A stretch of 64,000 bases of DNA. Source: Dastarcus helophoroides (taxonomy: Eukaryota > Arthropoda > Insecta > Coleoptera > Bothrideridae). Made by a program: the position numbers and the translations under genes. The DNA lies in the NCBI GenBank assembly GCA_028583605.1, contig CM053328.1:3702941-3766940 (forward strand). The letters are read 5' to 3'. This document shows positions 49,325 through 61,500 of this stretch, in pieces (positions within the stretch are counted from its first letter, which is position 1; each line of letters starts with the position of its first letter). Below the pieces are notes generated by a model, which saw only the letters and a program-made list of their open reading frames with translations, was not told the origin of the DNA and did no database searches.

Positions 49325-50385
49325 ATATTTTGATGATTAATGTGTTGCGTACATTTCAAGGGTTGTTTGGCAAAAATAACCCAATCACAAAACATATTAT
49401 TGAATTAAAGGCTGCGCGACAAAGCCCTATGTCGTTTCCGAGTGAATCCTACGCGAAAAACCGCTAAAAATTGGCCATAATTAAAGGAGATATAGCGCTC
49501 TCTACTGGTGTAAGTTGCAATACATTTCTGTTATATTCCCATGAGGAATCAGAGATGGCGCTGTACACAAATTTCTTATAAAACATTTTTTCGTGAATAT
49601 TTTTAATATTTTAGACTTTATTCTGCTATTCGGAGCCGAGACAAATCCAACAAAGCAAAGATCATATTTTGGTGATTAATCGTTACCTACATTTCAAGGG
49701 TTGTTTGGCAAAAATAATCAAACTAAAGGCTTCGTGTCAAAGCCCTGTGCCCCTTTCCGAGTGAATCCTACGTGAAAAAACGCTAAAAACGGGTTATAAT
49801 TAGGGATGCAACGTTATATCGGTCGGCCGATATTATCGATAATATCGAAACAAAAATAACGATATTACAATCTTGTTCATATATTATCAATATTGCCCGA
49901 TAGTCGATAACAATTGTCCAATCGTCGTCAATGATGGATAGAAATACGGAGATAGAGAACCCTTTTTTTAGGTCACCAAAAATAATTTGCCTGAAATACG
50001 TAGAAATTTCCAACACTGGAGCCTGTTTAGAAATTTTGTTGTTCATTTCCAAAATATCGATTATCGATAAAAAAAAAGTTCGATATTATCGATTATCGGT
50101 ATTTGTCTGCTATAAAATTTTATATCGATATTACAATTAGCTTGCATCCCTAGTCGTTGATTGAATACATATATTCAATCAACGCCCTAGTTATCATTAA
50201 AAGAAGTACAGCGCCATCTACTAATGAGGTTGCAATACGTTTCCGTCATGTTTCTATTATAAATCAGAGATGGCGCTGTACACGGATTTCTTATAAAACA
50301 CTTTTCCGTGAATTTTTTCAATATTTTTGTCTTTATTCTGTTACTTGAGGCCGAGACAAATTCAACAAAGTAAAGATCATAAAAA
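49325..50385. repeat. ~340-bp tandem duplication, second copy split by a MITE
   Basis: Copy 1 (49325-49662) and copy 2 (49663-50385) share catttcaagggttgtttggc, tttccgagtgaatcctacg, cagagatggcgctgtacac and gccgagacaaat. Copy 2 is longer by about 390 bases because of the insertion at 49801-50189. The unit is unrelated to the gtcgaaattt satellites. Confidence 0.85.
49801..50189. mobile_element. hAT-type MITE in the tandem duplication
   Basis: The insert begins tagggatgcaa and ends with cgccccta-like gccctag. An inner end gcatccctag lies at 50145-50152. The flanks gttataat (49793-49800) and gttatcat (50190-50197) agree at 7 of 8 bases, as a hAT target duplication would. Comparison with copy 1 of the duplication, which lacks the insert, defines the site. 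A near-perfect palindrome (cgttgattgaata, loop, tattcaatcaacg) fills 50154-50184. Confidence 0.75.
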
Positions 50386-50454
50386 GCTGTCCAGCCGTTG
50401 TGGAGTTATAAATGATGTAACTAACACGACTTTTATATGAATTTTCGAATTCAA

Positions 50455-50620
50455 GTATCTCTCTGAAGATGATATCTTGGCTATCGAAACGCGTTAGAGT
50501 AACCTCTGTTATGTTTTTTAATCTTTCTTGGTTTCAGGGGACAAGATTTGTATTTCAATTTTTGAAGATAATCAAGTTAATTTTTGAAGAAAACCAAGGA
50601 CCAGTCTGTTCCACCAAAAA
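50455..50620 (+). repeat. Fold-back element half copy with intact hairpin
   Basis: tatctctctgaagatga, the stem gatatc/ggctatc, gaaacgcgttagag, then the arm and terminus ccagtctgttccaccaaaa. The last part of the arm is duplicated (caatttttgaagataa twice). It is one of the best-preserved hairpins. Confidence 0.85.
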
Positions 50621-52284
50621 AAATATCAATAAAATTCGGATTAAAAAATGGTCATTTCTGAGAAAAATTCGAAATTTCTAAAAATCAAATTTGAATTGAA
50701 ATTAATTTTGTGCAAAAAGTTGAAATTTTGAGAAAAATGCTAAAAATTCGTCAGCAAGCTGCCAATTTTGAAAAAAATCTTAAATATTCCTTTTTTGACT
50801 CTAGAATAGAAAATCGCTAGAATATTCAAAATTGAGGGATAAAAGTCAAAATTTTGAAAATAAATTGGATATTTTTGCGACATGTTCACCTTGATTTGAA
50901 ATTTAAGGTTTTTCTAACAATTTTAACTTTTTTCTAAAATTTTCGACTATTTTCTAGAAGTTTCGAGTTAAAATACCAAATCGAATATTAAAATTTAACT
51001 CAGGATGCTGAAAAAAGGGTCAAAATTTGAAACAGAAGTCGAAATGTGTGTAAAAATATTTCTTGTAATTTGGAAGTATTGATCGTTAATCGGAATATTT
51101 AACTTTTTTGAATATGTTTTTTTCAATTTATTTAACATTTCTTCGGCCCAGTTTGGAAATATTTAAATTTTTTTATGGTTTGTTGACAATTTTCTAAACA
51201 ATTTTTGAAATGCAACTACGTGATATTTAAATTTATTAAAAACGTCACTTCATGAAGAATTTTTTGAATATGTTGCTGAAAATTCCTAAAAAGATCGACT
51301 TTTTGATAATAAATTTGTCTTTTTTTTTTATTTTACTCTCGTCTTCAAAGTTTCTAATTTTAATTTCCAGTTTTAAAACTTTTGGTCTCAAATATTAAAT
51401 TTTAGGTAAAATTTTGGAATTATGACTCATTTTCCCAACATTTACACCTTAAGCAATAAATTTTCCTCTTTTCAAACTTAAAAAAACTGAACATTAGAAA
51501 TGTAAAAGTGGGATTTTGATAAACACTCAAATATTCGATTTCGTTCTCTTAAAATATTGATATTTTGCTCAAGATTTCGGATTACAATTTGATTTTTTTT
51601 TATATAGAATCCAGTGGAAAGGACAACCCTACTATGCCCTTGCGGCACTACAAGAGGATGTACGGATTAAAAACAAAATAAAAATTTATTGTCCAAAATA
51701 GGAACTTTGAAATGAAATCTAAATTCCGCGATTGTAGATTTTTGGAGCAAACATTTCTAATCAAAATGGAAATTGTTAAAATTTGTAATTCTAAAATTTT
51801 ATTGTCGTACAAGAAATTTGTCTAGAATTGCAAGTCACACCAACGATGAAATTTTAAGAAAAAAGTAATTGAATAATTTTCAATTGTATTCAAAAATGTG
51901 AAAAAAAAGTTGAATTTTCATAAAAATTCAATCTGCACAAAGAGATTGAGGAAAGGGGCGAAATTTTAAGATTCAACCAGAAGGGCCACAAGAAGGTTTG
52001 ACTTTTCAAATTAAAGACAAAATTTGTGAGACAATGTAAAAAACTGACTTTCGATTTAAAAACAAATGTAAAAAATTTAAGTTTCAAATTAAAGTCGAAA
52101 TTTACAGAAAAATTCAATTTTCTTTTACATGCAAGAATTGGATTTTCAATTAGTTGAGATTTGACTGCGGATTTTCGTCTTTGAAATTTCGATTTGATTT
52201 TCTTCAAGGTTCGAACATGTTTTTTCTTAATTATGAGTTGCATAAATAAGTTTATAAATTCACAAATCTATTATATTCTAAGTA
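50621..52284. repeat. Degenerate repeat between eRF3 and RNase Z
   Basis: Mixed-orientation satellite words without a stable period. It encloses the exon-like segment at 51608-51681, described separately. No other coding signal is seen. Confidence 0.65.
51608..51681 (+). other. Orphan terminal-exon-like segment with AATAAA
   Basis: A T-rich tract ending tttttttttatatag is followed by a GC-richer stretch open for 23 codons (SSGKDNPTMPLRHYKR, then MYGLKTK) and a TAA at 51679-51681. It overlaps AATAAA at 51677-51682. Composition changes sharply at both ends. It looks like the last exon of a gene or a retrocopied 3' end. No upstream partner exon and no protein family was recognised. Confidence 0.3.
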
Positions 52285-52500
52285 CAATTGAAATACAAAT
52301 CTTGTTACTTGAAACCAAGAAAGATTAAAAAACACAACAAAGGTTGGTGTGACGCGTTTCAAGAGCCAAAGCTATCTTCTTCGAAATGCGTTAGAGCAAC
52401 CTTTGTTGTGTTTTTTAATCTTTTTTGGTTTCAGGGGACAAGATTTGTATTTCAATTTTTGAAGATAACCAAGGACCAGTCCATTCCACCAAAACTAAAT
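52285..52500. mobile_element. Complete fold-back element
   Basis: The left arm starts caattgaaatacaaatcttg and the right arm ends aaccaaggaccagtcc and attccaccaaaac. The hairpin is degenerate (acgcgtttcaagagccaaag). It stops about 50 bases from the RNase Z stop codon, in its 3' flank. Confidence 0.85.
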
Positions 52501-52549
52501 AAAATGAAACATTCTTTTATAAAATTTATTTCATAATGTAATGGTAATG

Positions 52550-55500
52550 TTATGTCAGGTTTTGTCGCTCAATTTTCAATTGACGCTTTAAAGCTCTATG
52601 ATCCAAGTCTTCGTAATGTTCCAAGAACATCAACTTCAAGGCGGGATAGTAGTGTGGTATCAGTTTCAAATCGTCCAAACGCACCTGCATATTGTCGAAT
52701 GCAATGCCCACATTTTCCTTAAAATTGTCATTGAATCTGGGTAATTTAGCGTATCTTTGACTGAAGTGGGTCAGAAGGGTGTATTTCGCCTTCATCTGGT
52801 TTCCAACTTCAATCGCCTGCGACGTCGTCGAATGCATTTTTATCACAGCTTCCTGAGCCAGCTCATCCTCCATCGTGGCTTCATGGATTAATAAATCACT
52901 ATTTTCACCTAGAAAGAAATCCGTTGCGTGGGTTATTCAACTTATTTCTGAGTAGGCAAGATATTTCTTCAGAATTTAAACTTTTTTAATTAAATAAATT
53001 CAAAATTTTTTGAATTACGGTATTACGGAATTTTTGAACTAAAAAATTCGGTGCTTTTTTTATAGATTTTAAGATTAAATTTGAAATTTCGAGAGCAAAA
53101 AACTTCAACATCCGAAAACTATTAATAGAGTTCTTGCAGTTTTGGAAATTTTGCTCGAATCTGCGACTGTGGGTCAAAAGTGCGAGTATTTTAAGCTTTA
53201 AGTGAAGTCCTGGGTTAAAATGTCGAAATTTCAAATTCAAATATTCGATTTTACTATTGACATTTTGAGTTAAAGCTGAAAATTTGGGAATAAACTCGAA
53301 ATTTTGAATAAATTACGAGTTTGTTTCGATTAAATTCCTTTTCCAATATTATTTTTATATAACATTTGCTACAGGATCCAAGTTCTTTTACATAAAATTT
53401 ATTTTGTTATTTACATTGTTACGTTAAAAATTAATTTAAATTATGTTAATAATACTTTAATGTAAATCAAGTTTCTACAAAGTTGAAATGGGGGTACAAT
53501 CTGTTAAAAATTGAAATACAAATGTTGTCCCCTGAAACCAAGAAAGATTAAAAAACACAACAAAGGTTGCCTTAACCTGTTTCGATAGTCACACTATCAT
53601 CTTCAGAGAGTATCTCTTTGAAGAAGCGTTAGAGCAACCTTTGCTGTTTTTAAATTTTTCTTGGTTTCAGAAAAAGATTAAAAAACACAACAAAGGTTGC
53701 TCTAACGTGTTTCGATAGCCAAACTATCATCTTCAGTGAGTATTTCTCTAAAGAAGCATTAGAGCAACCTTTGTTGTGTTTTTGAATTGTTCTTGGTTTC
53801 AGGGAAAAACATTTGTATTTCAATTTCTTCCCCTGAAATCAAGAAAGATTACAAAACACAACAAAGGTTGCTCTAACGCGTTTCGATCGCCAAGATATCA
53901 TTGTCAGAGAGTATCTCTCTAAAGAAGCGTTAGAGCAACCTTTGTTGTGTTTTTTAATCTTTCTTGGTTTCAGGGGACACGATTTGTATTTCAATTTTTG
54001 AAGATAACCAAAGACCATCAAAAACAATATGTCATGCAATGAGAAGTATTAATAGTTACCTAATTTAATTAAATCTGGAGAAGGCATCGTATCACCGGAG
54101 TAAGTAATTTTACAACCATTATCTAAAGTAATAGCTACACCAAAGGCATTAGGACAATGTCTCACTGAGCACGTCTCGATATTCTTTATATTTAACTTAT
54201 TCAGGATGTGTTCGGGCAATTTGAAGTCTCGATCCGTGTAAATCTGGAAAAATATAACAACTGACGAAAAATACACTTTTATATGAGAAAAATCAAGATG
54301 ATTTGAAAAAAACTCTGTCAGAAATTGAAGTTATTTATTTATTTTTTTGTTCATTCCATACTTACTAATTCTCTGTTCGGCTTCAATACGAATTCATTAC
54401 AAACGCTTTCAAAGCATCTATCGTAGAAGTTCAACCAGCTTAAAATTTGAACTGGAGCGAATAAATAAACGGGTTGATGGGGACGTTTTAATTTGGCTAA
54501 CGCCCTCTTTCTACCCTGTAGCAGGCCGATGAGTCCTATGTGGTGATCAGCGTGCAAATGAGATATGTATATGGCGTGGATGTTAACCAGAATTCTATCT
54601 ACTTCGTTCCTTCCAAAAAATCTCACCAATTGGCCATAGGTTCCTTCGCCGCAGTCCATCAGAATATTATGATTTTCACTAAAATTTTATGTTGAGTCTA
54701 GTAATGAATTTTGAGTCAACTAATGGATTTTGGGTCAATTAAAGAACCGTCAGATTTAATGTTACCTAATTTCTAATAGGATCCCACTGGTATTTCTGGT
54801 TTTGTTGGGTATACAAGACCCTGTTCCTAAAAATAATAATCTGGGACATTGCGCGTTTGACATCTGTTTTAATTCCTTTTCCAATTTTGGTTTAATCTCT
54901 TGTAGAGTTTCCTGGAAGTTTTCAACGACTAGAGTTTCTTTTATGTATTCGCTAGGTTTCAGCTTGATTTCCTCAGATCTGAAAATATGTGTCAACATTA
55001 TTCATGCACCTGACAATATGAAACATGGAAGACTGGTCCTTCGTTATCTTTAAAATTTGATATACAAACCTTGTCCTCTGAAATCAAACAGATTAAAAAA
55101 TGCAACAATACTTGGTCTAACGCATTTCGTCATCATCTTCAAAGAAATTCAGTATTTCTCTAAAGATGATAGATTGGCTGTCGAATTATATTCATCATCA
55201 TCTTCAGATAAATACAACATTTATCTGACTATGGAAACGCGCTAGAGCAAGCAATATTTCTTGGTTTCAGGGGACAAGATTTGTATATCAATTTTTGACG
55301 ATAACCAAGGACTAACCAGCAAAATTATGGAAAAAGACACTTAGCGAATCTGATATTTGTAAACTGAATTGCTCTGAGTCTCTTTGCAGACCAAACGTGA
55401 AGTAGTTTTCACATTAAATACAGCGAATATCTTGTTACATTCAAAAATAAAATCCATCAAAATGAGAAATTCGAAAAAAATGGAAATTTCGAAATGAATA

Positions 55501-58500
55501 AATTCACTTACGTTGACACAAAAAAATCAAAATTTCAAGAAAAAGACGAAATTTTGGAATGCTAATTTGCATAAGAAATTCAAAATTTAGAAAAATAGTG
55601 GACATTTTAAAATATCGAAATTTTAAACCGCCGAATTGTTCAAGAAGACAAAATTTTAAAAATTTTGGTGGCTCTTGGTTATTTTCAAAAATTGAAAAAC
55701 AAATCTTGTCCCCTGAAAGCTTCGTCGAAACGCGTTAGAGCAACCTTTGTTGTGTTTTTTAATCTTTCTTGGTTTCAGGGGACAAGATTTGTATTTTAAT
55801 TTTTAAAATCCAAAATTTCGAAAAATCGAAATATTTTCAAAAAAAAAAGTTGAAATGTTCAAAAAAAAAGGTTGAATTCTTCATAGAAAGCTCAAAATCA
55901 CTTTCAGGAAAAGATAACATGTCGATAGAAAGTCGAAATATATAAAAAAATCGAATTTTTAAGAAAAAAAAGTCGAAATTTTCATAAATAATCGGATTTT
56001 TCAAGTTATAGAAAAAATCAAAACTTTTAAATAAATTCAGTAACGTTTGTAATTTTAGTTATATCGGACTCTATATATATATATTTTAATCTTTAACTTT
56101 GAAGAATGAAGCATTTTTAATAACTGGACATTTCTAAGAAAAATTCGAAATTTCTAAAACATTTTTTTATAGAAATTTTGTGTAATTTCTGGAAACATGG
56201 AGTCTGTTTTCAAGGAAATAATCTTTAGTCATGCAGTTTTCCAAATTACGACTTATGTCTCGAAATTTCACTTTTTAACAAAATATAAATATGGAAATCA
56301 TGATTTTTTCAGAAAATTCAAGTAAACATTTCTAGGAAAAAAGTCAAAATTTTTAAAATACCATTTTTATAGGTTTTGTGTAAATTCTTGGAACCTTAAG
56401 TCTTTTTTCATGAAAATAACCTTTAGTTTCGCAATTCGCTCGGAAAATTCGACACTTCTTTACAGAAATTTCCTCAGTATCTCTCTCTCTCTCTCTGAAG
56501 ATGATAGCTTGGCTGTTGAACGCGTTAGAGCAACCTTTGTTGTGTTTTCCAATCTTTCTTGGTTTCAGGGGGGACAAAATTTGTATTTCAATTTTTTAGA
56601 AATTTTCAGTTTATTGGTTTCCAAATTTCGACTTCTGCCTCGAAATTTAACTTTTTTGACACAAATTCAACCCTAAAAAGTCGACTTTCTCAGAAAATTC
56701 AACTGGGCATTTCTAAGAAAAATTCGAAACTTCTAATTTTTTTTGTTTTTTCTTAGAAAATTGTGTATTCTTGAAACCTGGAATCTTCTTTCAAGAAAAG
56801 AATCTTTAACCATGTAATTTTCTCGAAATTTCGACACTTTTTATAGAAATTTCAAGTTTGTTGTATTCCTATTTCGACTACCGTCTCGAAGTTTGACTTT
56901 TTTGACATTCAATCCCAATATTGAAACGTCAATTTTTTCAGAAAATTCACACATTAGAATTTGATTGCTCCCAATTCGAAATTATGATACGACTTTCACA
57001 TTTTTATTAATTGTATATTTCAAATAACATTCAAATTTTCTAAAAAAAAAGTTTTTTTCGCAGAATTTCAACATTTTTTTAGAAATTTCGCGTTCGCTGT
57101 TTTCGAAATTTCGACTTCTGTTTCGAAATTTCACTTTTTTTTTGACAACATTTCAACTTTAATATCAAAATGTCGATTTTTTCTGAAAATTTAATTTGTA
57201 AGTGACACTCGAAACTTCTAATTTAAAAAAAAATATGTTTTCTTAAAACCTGCAGCGTCTCTCAAGAAAATAATCTTTAGTCATACAATTTCCTAGAAAT
57301 TTCGACACTTTTTTTTTTGAAATTTCGAGTTTATTGTGTTCCAAATTTCGACTTCTGTCTCGAAATTGGACTTTTTTGACTTAAATTTAAACTTAATATT
57401 GAAACGAAATTTGGAATTTTGATCTTTTTCACAATTTCCACTTCATATTTAACGGGTATGTAGACATTTTTTTGACTTTTACAGCTTTTATATTTTTATT
57501 AATTGAATAGTCCAAGGAAAAATCAAAATTTCTAAAAGAAAAAAGATTTTTCTCAGAATTTCGATATTTCTTTTAGAAATTTGGAGTTTGTTGTTTTCAA
57601 ATTTGGAGTTATTACTCGAAATTTGTCCATTTTGACAAAATTTCGACCTTAATATCGAAACGTTGGATTTTTCTGTAAATTGAAACTTCAAATTTTGATT
57701 TTTTTCCAACAATTAGATTCGAAATTAGACATTTTAAAGTTAAACCTGGAATTTCGATCTTTGTTACAATTTCCACTTCATTAGCAGGAATGTAAAAACT
57801 TGTTTGGATTTTACGAGTTTCATGTTTTCATTAATTGAATATTTCGAGGAAAATTCGGAGTTTCGAAAATGAAAACATTTTGTAGCGAAATTTCGACATT
57901 TTTTTTAGAAATTTCGAGTTTGTTGTTTTCAAAATTTCGACTCCTATCTTGAAATTTGTCTTTTTTGACAAAATTTGTATCTTAATATAGACACGTTAGC
58001 TTCTTCAGTGGATTCAAACTTCAAAATTTGATTTTTTTCAACAATTGGGTTCAACATTAGACATTTCAAAATCCAACCTGAAATTTCAACTTTTTTAGTA
58101 TTTCCATTTCATATTTGACAGGAATGCATAAATCTCTTTGAATTTAACGACGCTCACATTTTTATTAATTGAATATTTCAAGGAAAAATCGAAATTTCTA
58201 AAAGAAAAAAGATTTTTCTCAGAATTTCGATATTTCTTTTAGAAATTTGGAGTTCGTTGTTTTCGAATTTGGAGTTATTACTCGAAATTTGTCCATTTTG
58301 ACAAAATTTCGACCTTAATATCGAAACGTTGGATTTTTCTGTAAATTGAAACTTCAAAATTTGATTGTTTCCAACAATTAGATTCGAAATTAGACATTTT
58401 AAAGTTAACTCTGGAATTTCGATCTTTGTTACAATTTCCACTTCATTAGCAGGAATGTAAAAACTTGTTTGAATTTTACGAGTTTCATGTTTTCATTAAT

Positions 58501-61500
58501 TGAATATTTCGAGGAAAATTCGGAGTTTCGAAAATGAAAACATTTTGTAGCGAAATTTCGACATTTTTTTAGAAATTTCGAGTTTGTTGTTTTCAAAATT
58601 TCGACTCCTATCTTGAAATTTGTCTTTTTTGACAAAATTTGTATCTTAATATAGACACGTTGGCTTCTTCAGTGGATTCAAACTTCAAAATTTGATTTTT
58701 TCCAACAATTGGGTTCAACATTAGACATTTCAAAATTCAACCTGAAATTTCAACTTTTTCAGTATTTCCACTTCATATTTGACAGGAATGTAGAAATCTC
58801 TTTGAATTTAACGACTTTCACATTTTTATTAATTGAATATTTCAAGGAAAAATCAAAATTTCTAAAAGAAAAAAGATTTTTCTCAGAATTTCGATATTTC
58901 TTTTAGAAATTTGGAGTTCGTTGTTTTAGAATTTGGAGTTATTACTCGAAATTTGTCCATTTTGACAAAATTTCGACCCTAATATCGAAACGTTGGATTT
59001 TTCTGTAAATTGAAACTTCAAAATTTGATTTTTTCCAACAATTAGATTCGAAATTATACATTTTAAAGTTAAACCTGGAATTTCGATCTTTGTTACAATT
59101 TCCACTTCATTAGCAGGAATGTAAAAACTTGTTTGAATTTTACGACTTTCATGTTTTCATTAATTGAATATTTCGAGAAAAATTCAAAGTTTCGAAAATA
59201 AAAAGATTTCGTAGCGAAATTTCGACATTTTTTTAGAAATTTCGAGTTTGTTGTTTTCAAAATTTCGACTCCTATCTTGGAAATTTGTCTTTTTTTTTGA
59301 CAAAATTTGGATCTTAATACCGAAACGCTGATTTTTCAGTGGACTCAAACTACACAATTTGATTTTTTCCAACAATTGGGTTCAACATTGGACATTTCAA
59401 AATTCAACCTGAAACTTTCAACTTTTTCAGTATTCCCACTTCATATTTGACAGAAATGATAGAAATCACTTTGAATTTAATGACTTTCACATTTTTATTA
59501 ATTGAATAGTTCAAGGAACAATCAAAATTTCTAAAAGAAAAAAGATTTTTCTCAGAATTTCGATATTTCTTTTTAGGAAATTTGGAGTTCATTGTTTTAG
59601 AATTTGGAGTTATTACTCGAAATTTGTCGATTTTGACAAAATTTCGACCTTAATATCGAAACGTTGGATTTTTCTATAAATTGAAACTTCAAAATTTGAA
59701 CTGTTCCAACAATTAAATTCGAAATTGGACATTTTAAAGTTAAACCTGGAATTTCGATTTTTGTTACAATTTCCACTTCATATTTGACAGGAATGTAGAA
59801 ATCTCTTTGAATTTTACGACTTTTACATTTTTAATAATTGAATATTTCAAGAAAAAATCAAAATTTTTAAAAGAAAAAAGATTTTCCTCAGAATTTCGAT
59901 ATTTCTTTTAGAAATTTGGAGTTCGTTGTTTTAGAATTTGGAGTTATTACTCAAAATTTGTTCATTTTAACCAAATTTCGACCTTAATATCGAAACGTTT
60001 GATTTTTCTGTAAATTGAAAATTCAAAACTTGATTTTTTCCAACAATTCCAACAATTAGATTCGAAATTAGACATTTTAAAGTTAAACCTGGAATTTCGA
60101 TCTTTGTTACAATTTCCACTTCATTAGCGGGAATGTAAAAACTTGTTTGAATTTTACGAATTTCATGTTTTCAATAATTGAATATTTCAAGGAAAATTCA
60201 AGGTATCAGAAATAAAAAGATTTTTTCGCGAAATTTCGACATTGTTTTACAAATTTCGAGTTTGTTGTTTTTAAAATTTTCGACTTCTATCTCAAAATTT
60301 GTCTTTTTTGACAAAATTTGGATCTTAATATCGAAAGGCTGGTTTTTTCAGTGGATTCAAACTTCAAAATTTGATTTTATCCAACAATTAGATTCGAAAT
60401 TAGACGTTTCAAAACTAAACCGGGAATTTCGCATTTTCCACTTCATATCGGAAAGGTCGGAATTTCTTTGAAATTTTGCATTTTTATTATTTGAATATTT
60501 CAAGGACAATTCGAAATTTGGATAAAAATCATTTTTTTTTAAATAAATATTCATTTTTCTTTAAACTTCGATAAGTTTTCTCATTTACCTATCAAGTCCC
60601 TTTTTTGGCCTTAAATGGACGCTACAAAGCGTATTGGCGGATATCCAGGATGTATTTGACAAAACCGAACTGCTGGAAGTGCGACTAGATGACGTTGAAT
60701 TCGGCAAAGTGCTAGAACTTTCCGAAAGCTTCAACTTTTTACACTGTTGGTCCTACAAATTCAATTTAGTGAACACGTTACTTAGAAACGGAAATGGCTA
60801 CAACCTCTTCAATTTCATCATCAGCAAATTGTGTACCGCAGTCTCCAAGTAAAGGAAATATATCTTTATTCAGTAAATTTAATTTATACTGAATTCTGTG
60901 AACAGATAAGCTACCCATGCAAGTGTTCGTTTCGTTTAATATCAAATGTTGGGTACTTGGCACAAAATTGTTCATCCACTCCTGATATCTGTTAATAATC
61001 ATGATTATTTACTGCAGTATATGACAAAAGCTGATGTAATTTCAGCTAGTCTTACTTGGGATGCTCCATCACATCGGATTCAGTAAAATGAACTACAACA
61101 GAAGCTACATCTTCGTCTTTTTTGGCAAATTTTTGATGCTTTTTAAACTCAGGATTATACACCAGAGAGTCTAGATATTTCTCAGAGGGGCAATCAACAA
61201 CTAAAAAATTGTATTACATTAATACAAAGCCACACGCTCAAATTGTTTCTAACCGATGAATATAGGTCCTGGATCATCGGGAAGACACACGTCTTTCGAC
61301 TTTACAACCGTCCCATCAGCAAGAACAACATCCACGCCCGATTTCAATTTACCCAACAAGGGACCAGGCGGCACACCGGCTTCCACGCACTTTTCGAGAC
61401 ACAAAGCCCCGGGTCTTGGTTGCAACTGGCAGATGTAAGCCATAGCGACCGCCCTGTTCCTCATCTCGAGAAGTTCCGTGGGTGTGATGACAAATTTTTC

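Noticed and set aside
60634..60852. 72-codon plus-strand frame with coding-like composition
   Set aside because: It is the antisense shadow of RNase Z exons 7 and 8; the minus frame gives the conserved VHLRPKKGLDR segment with proper splice phase into the next exon.
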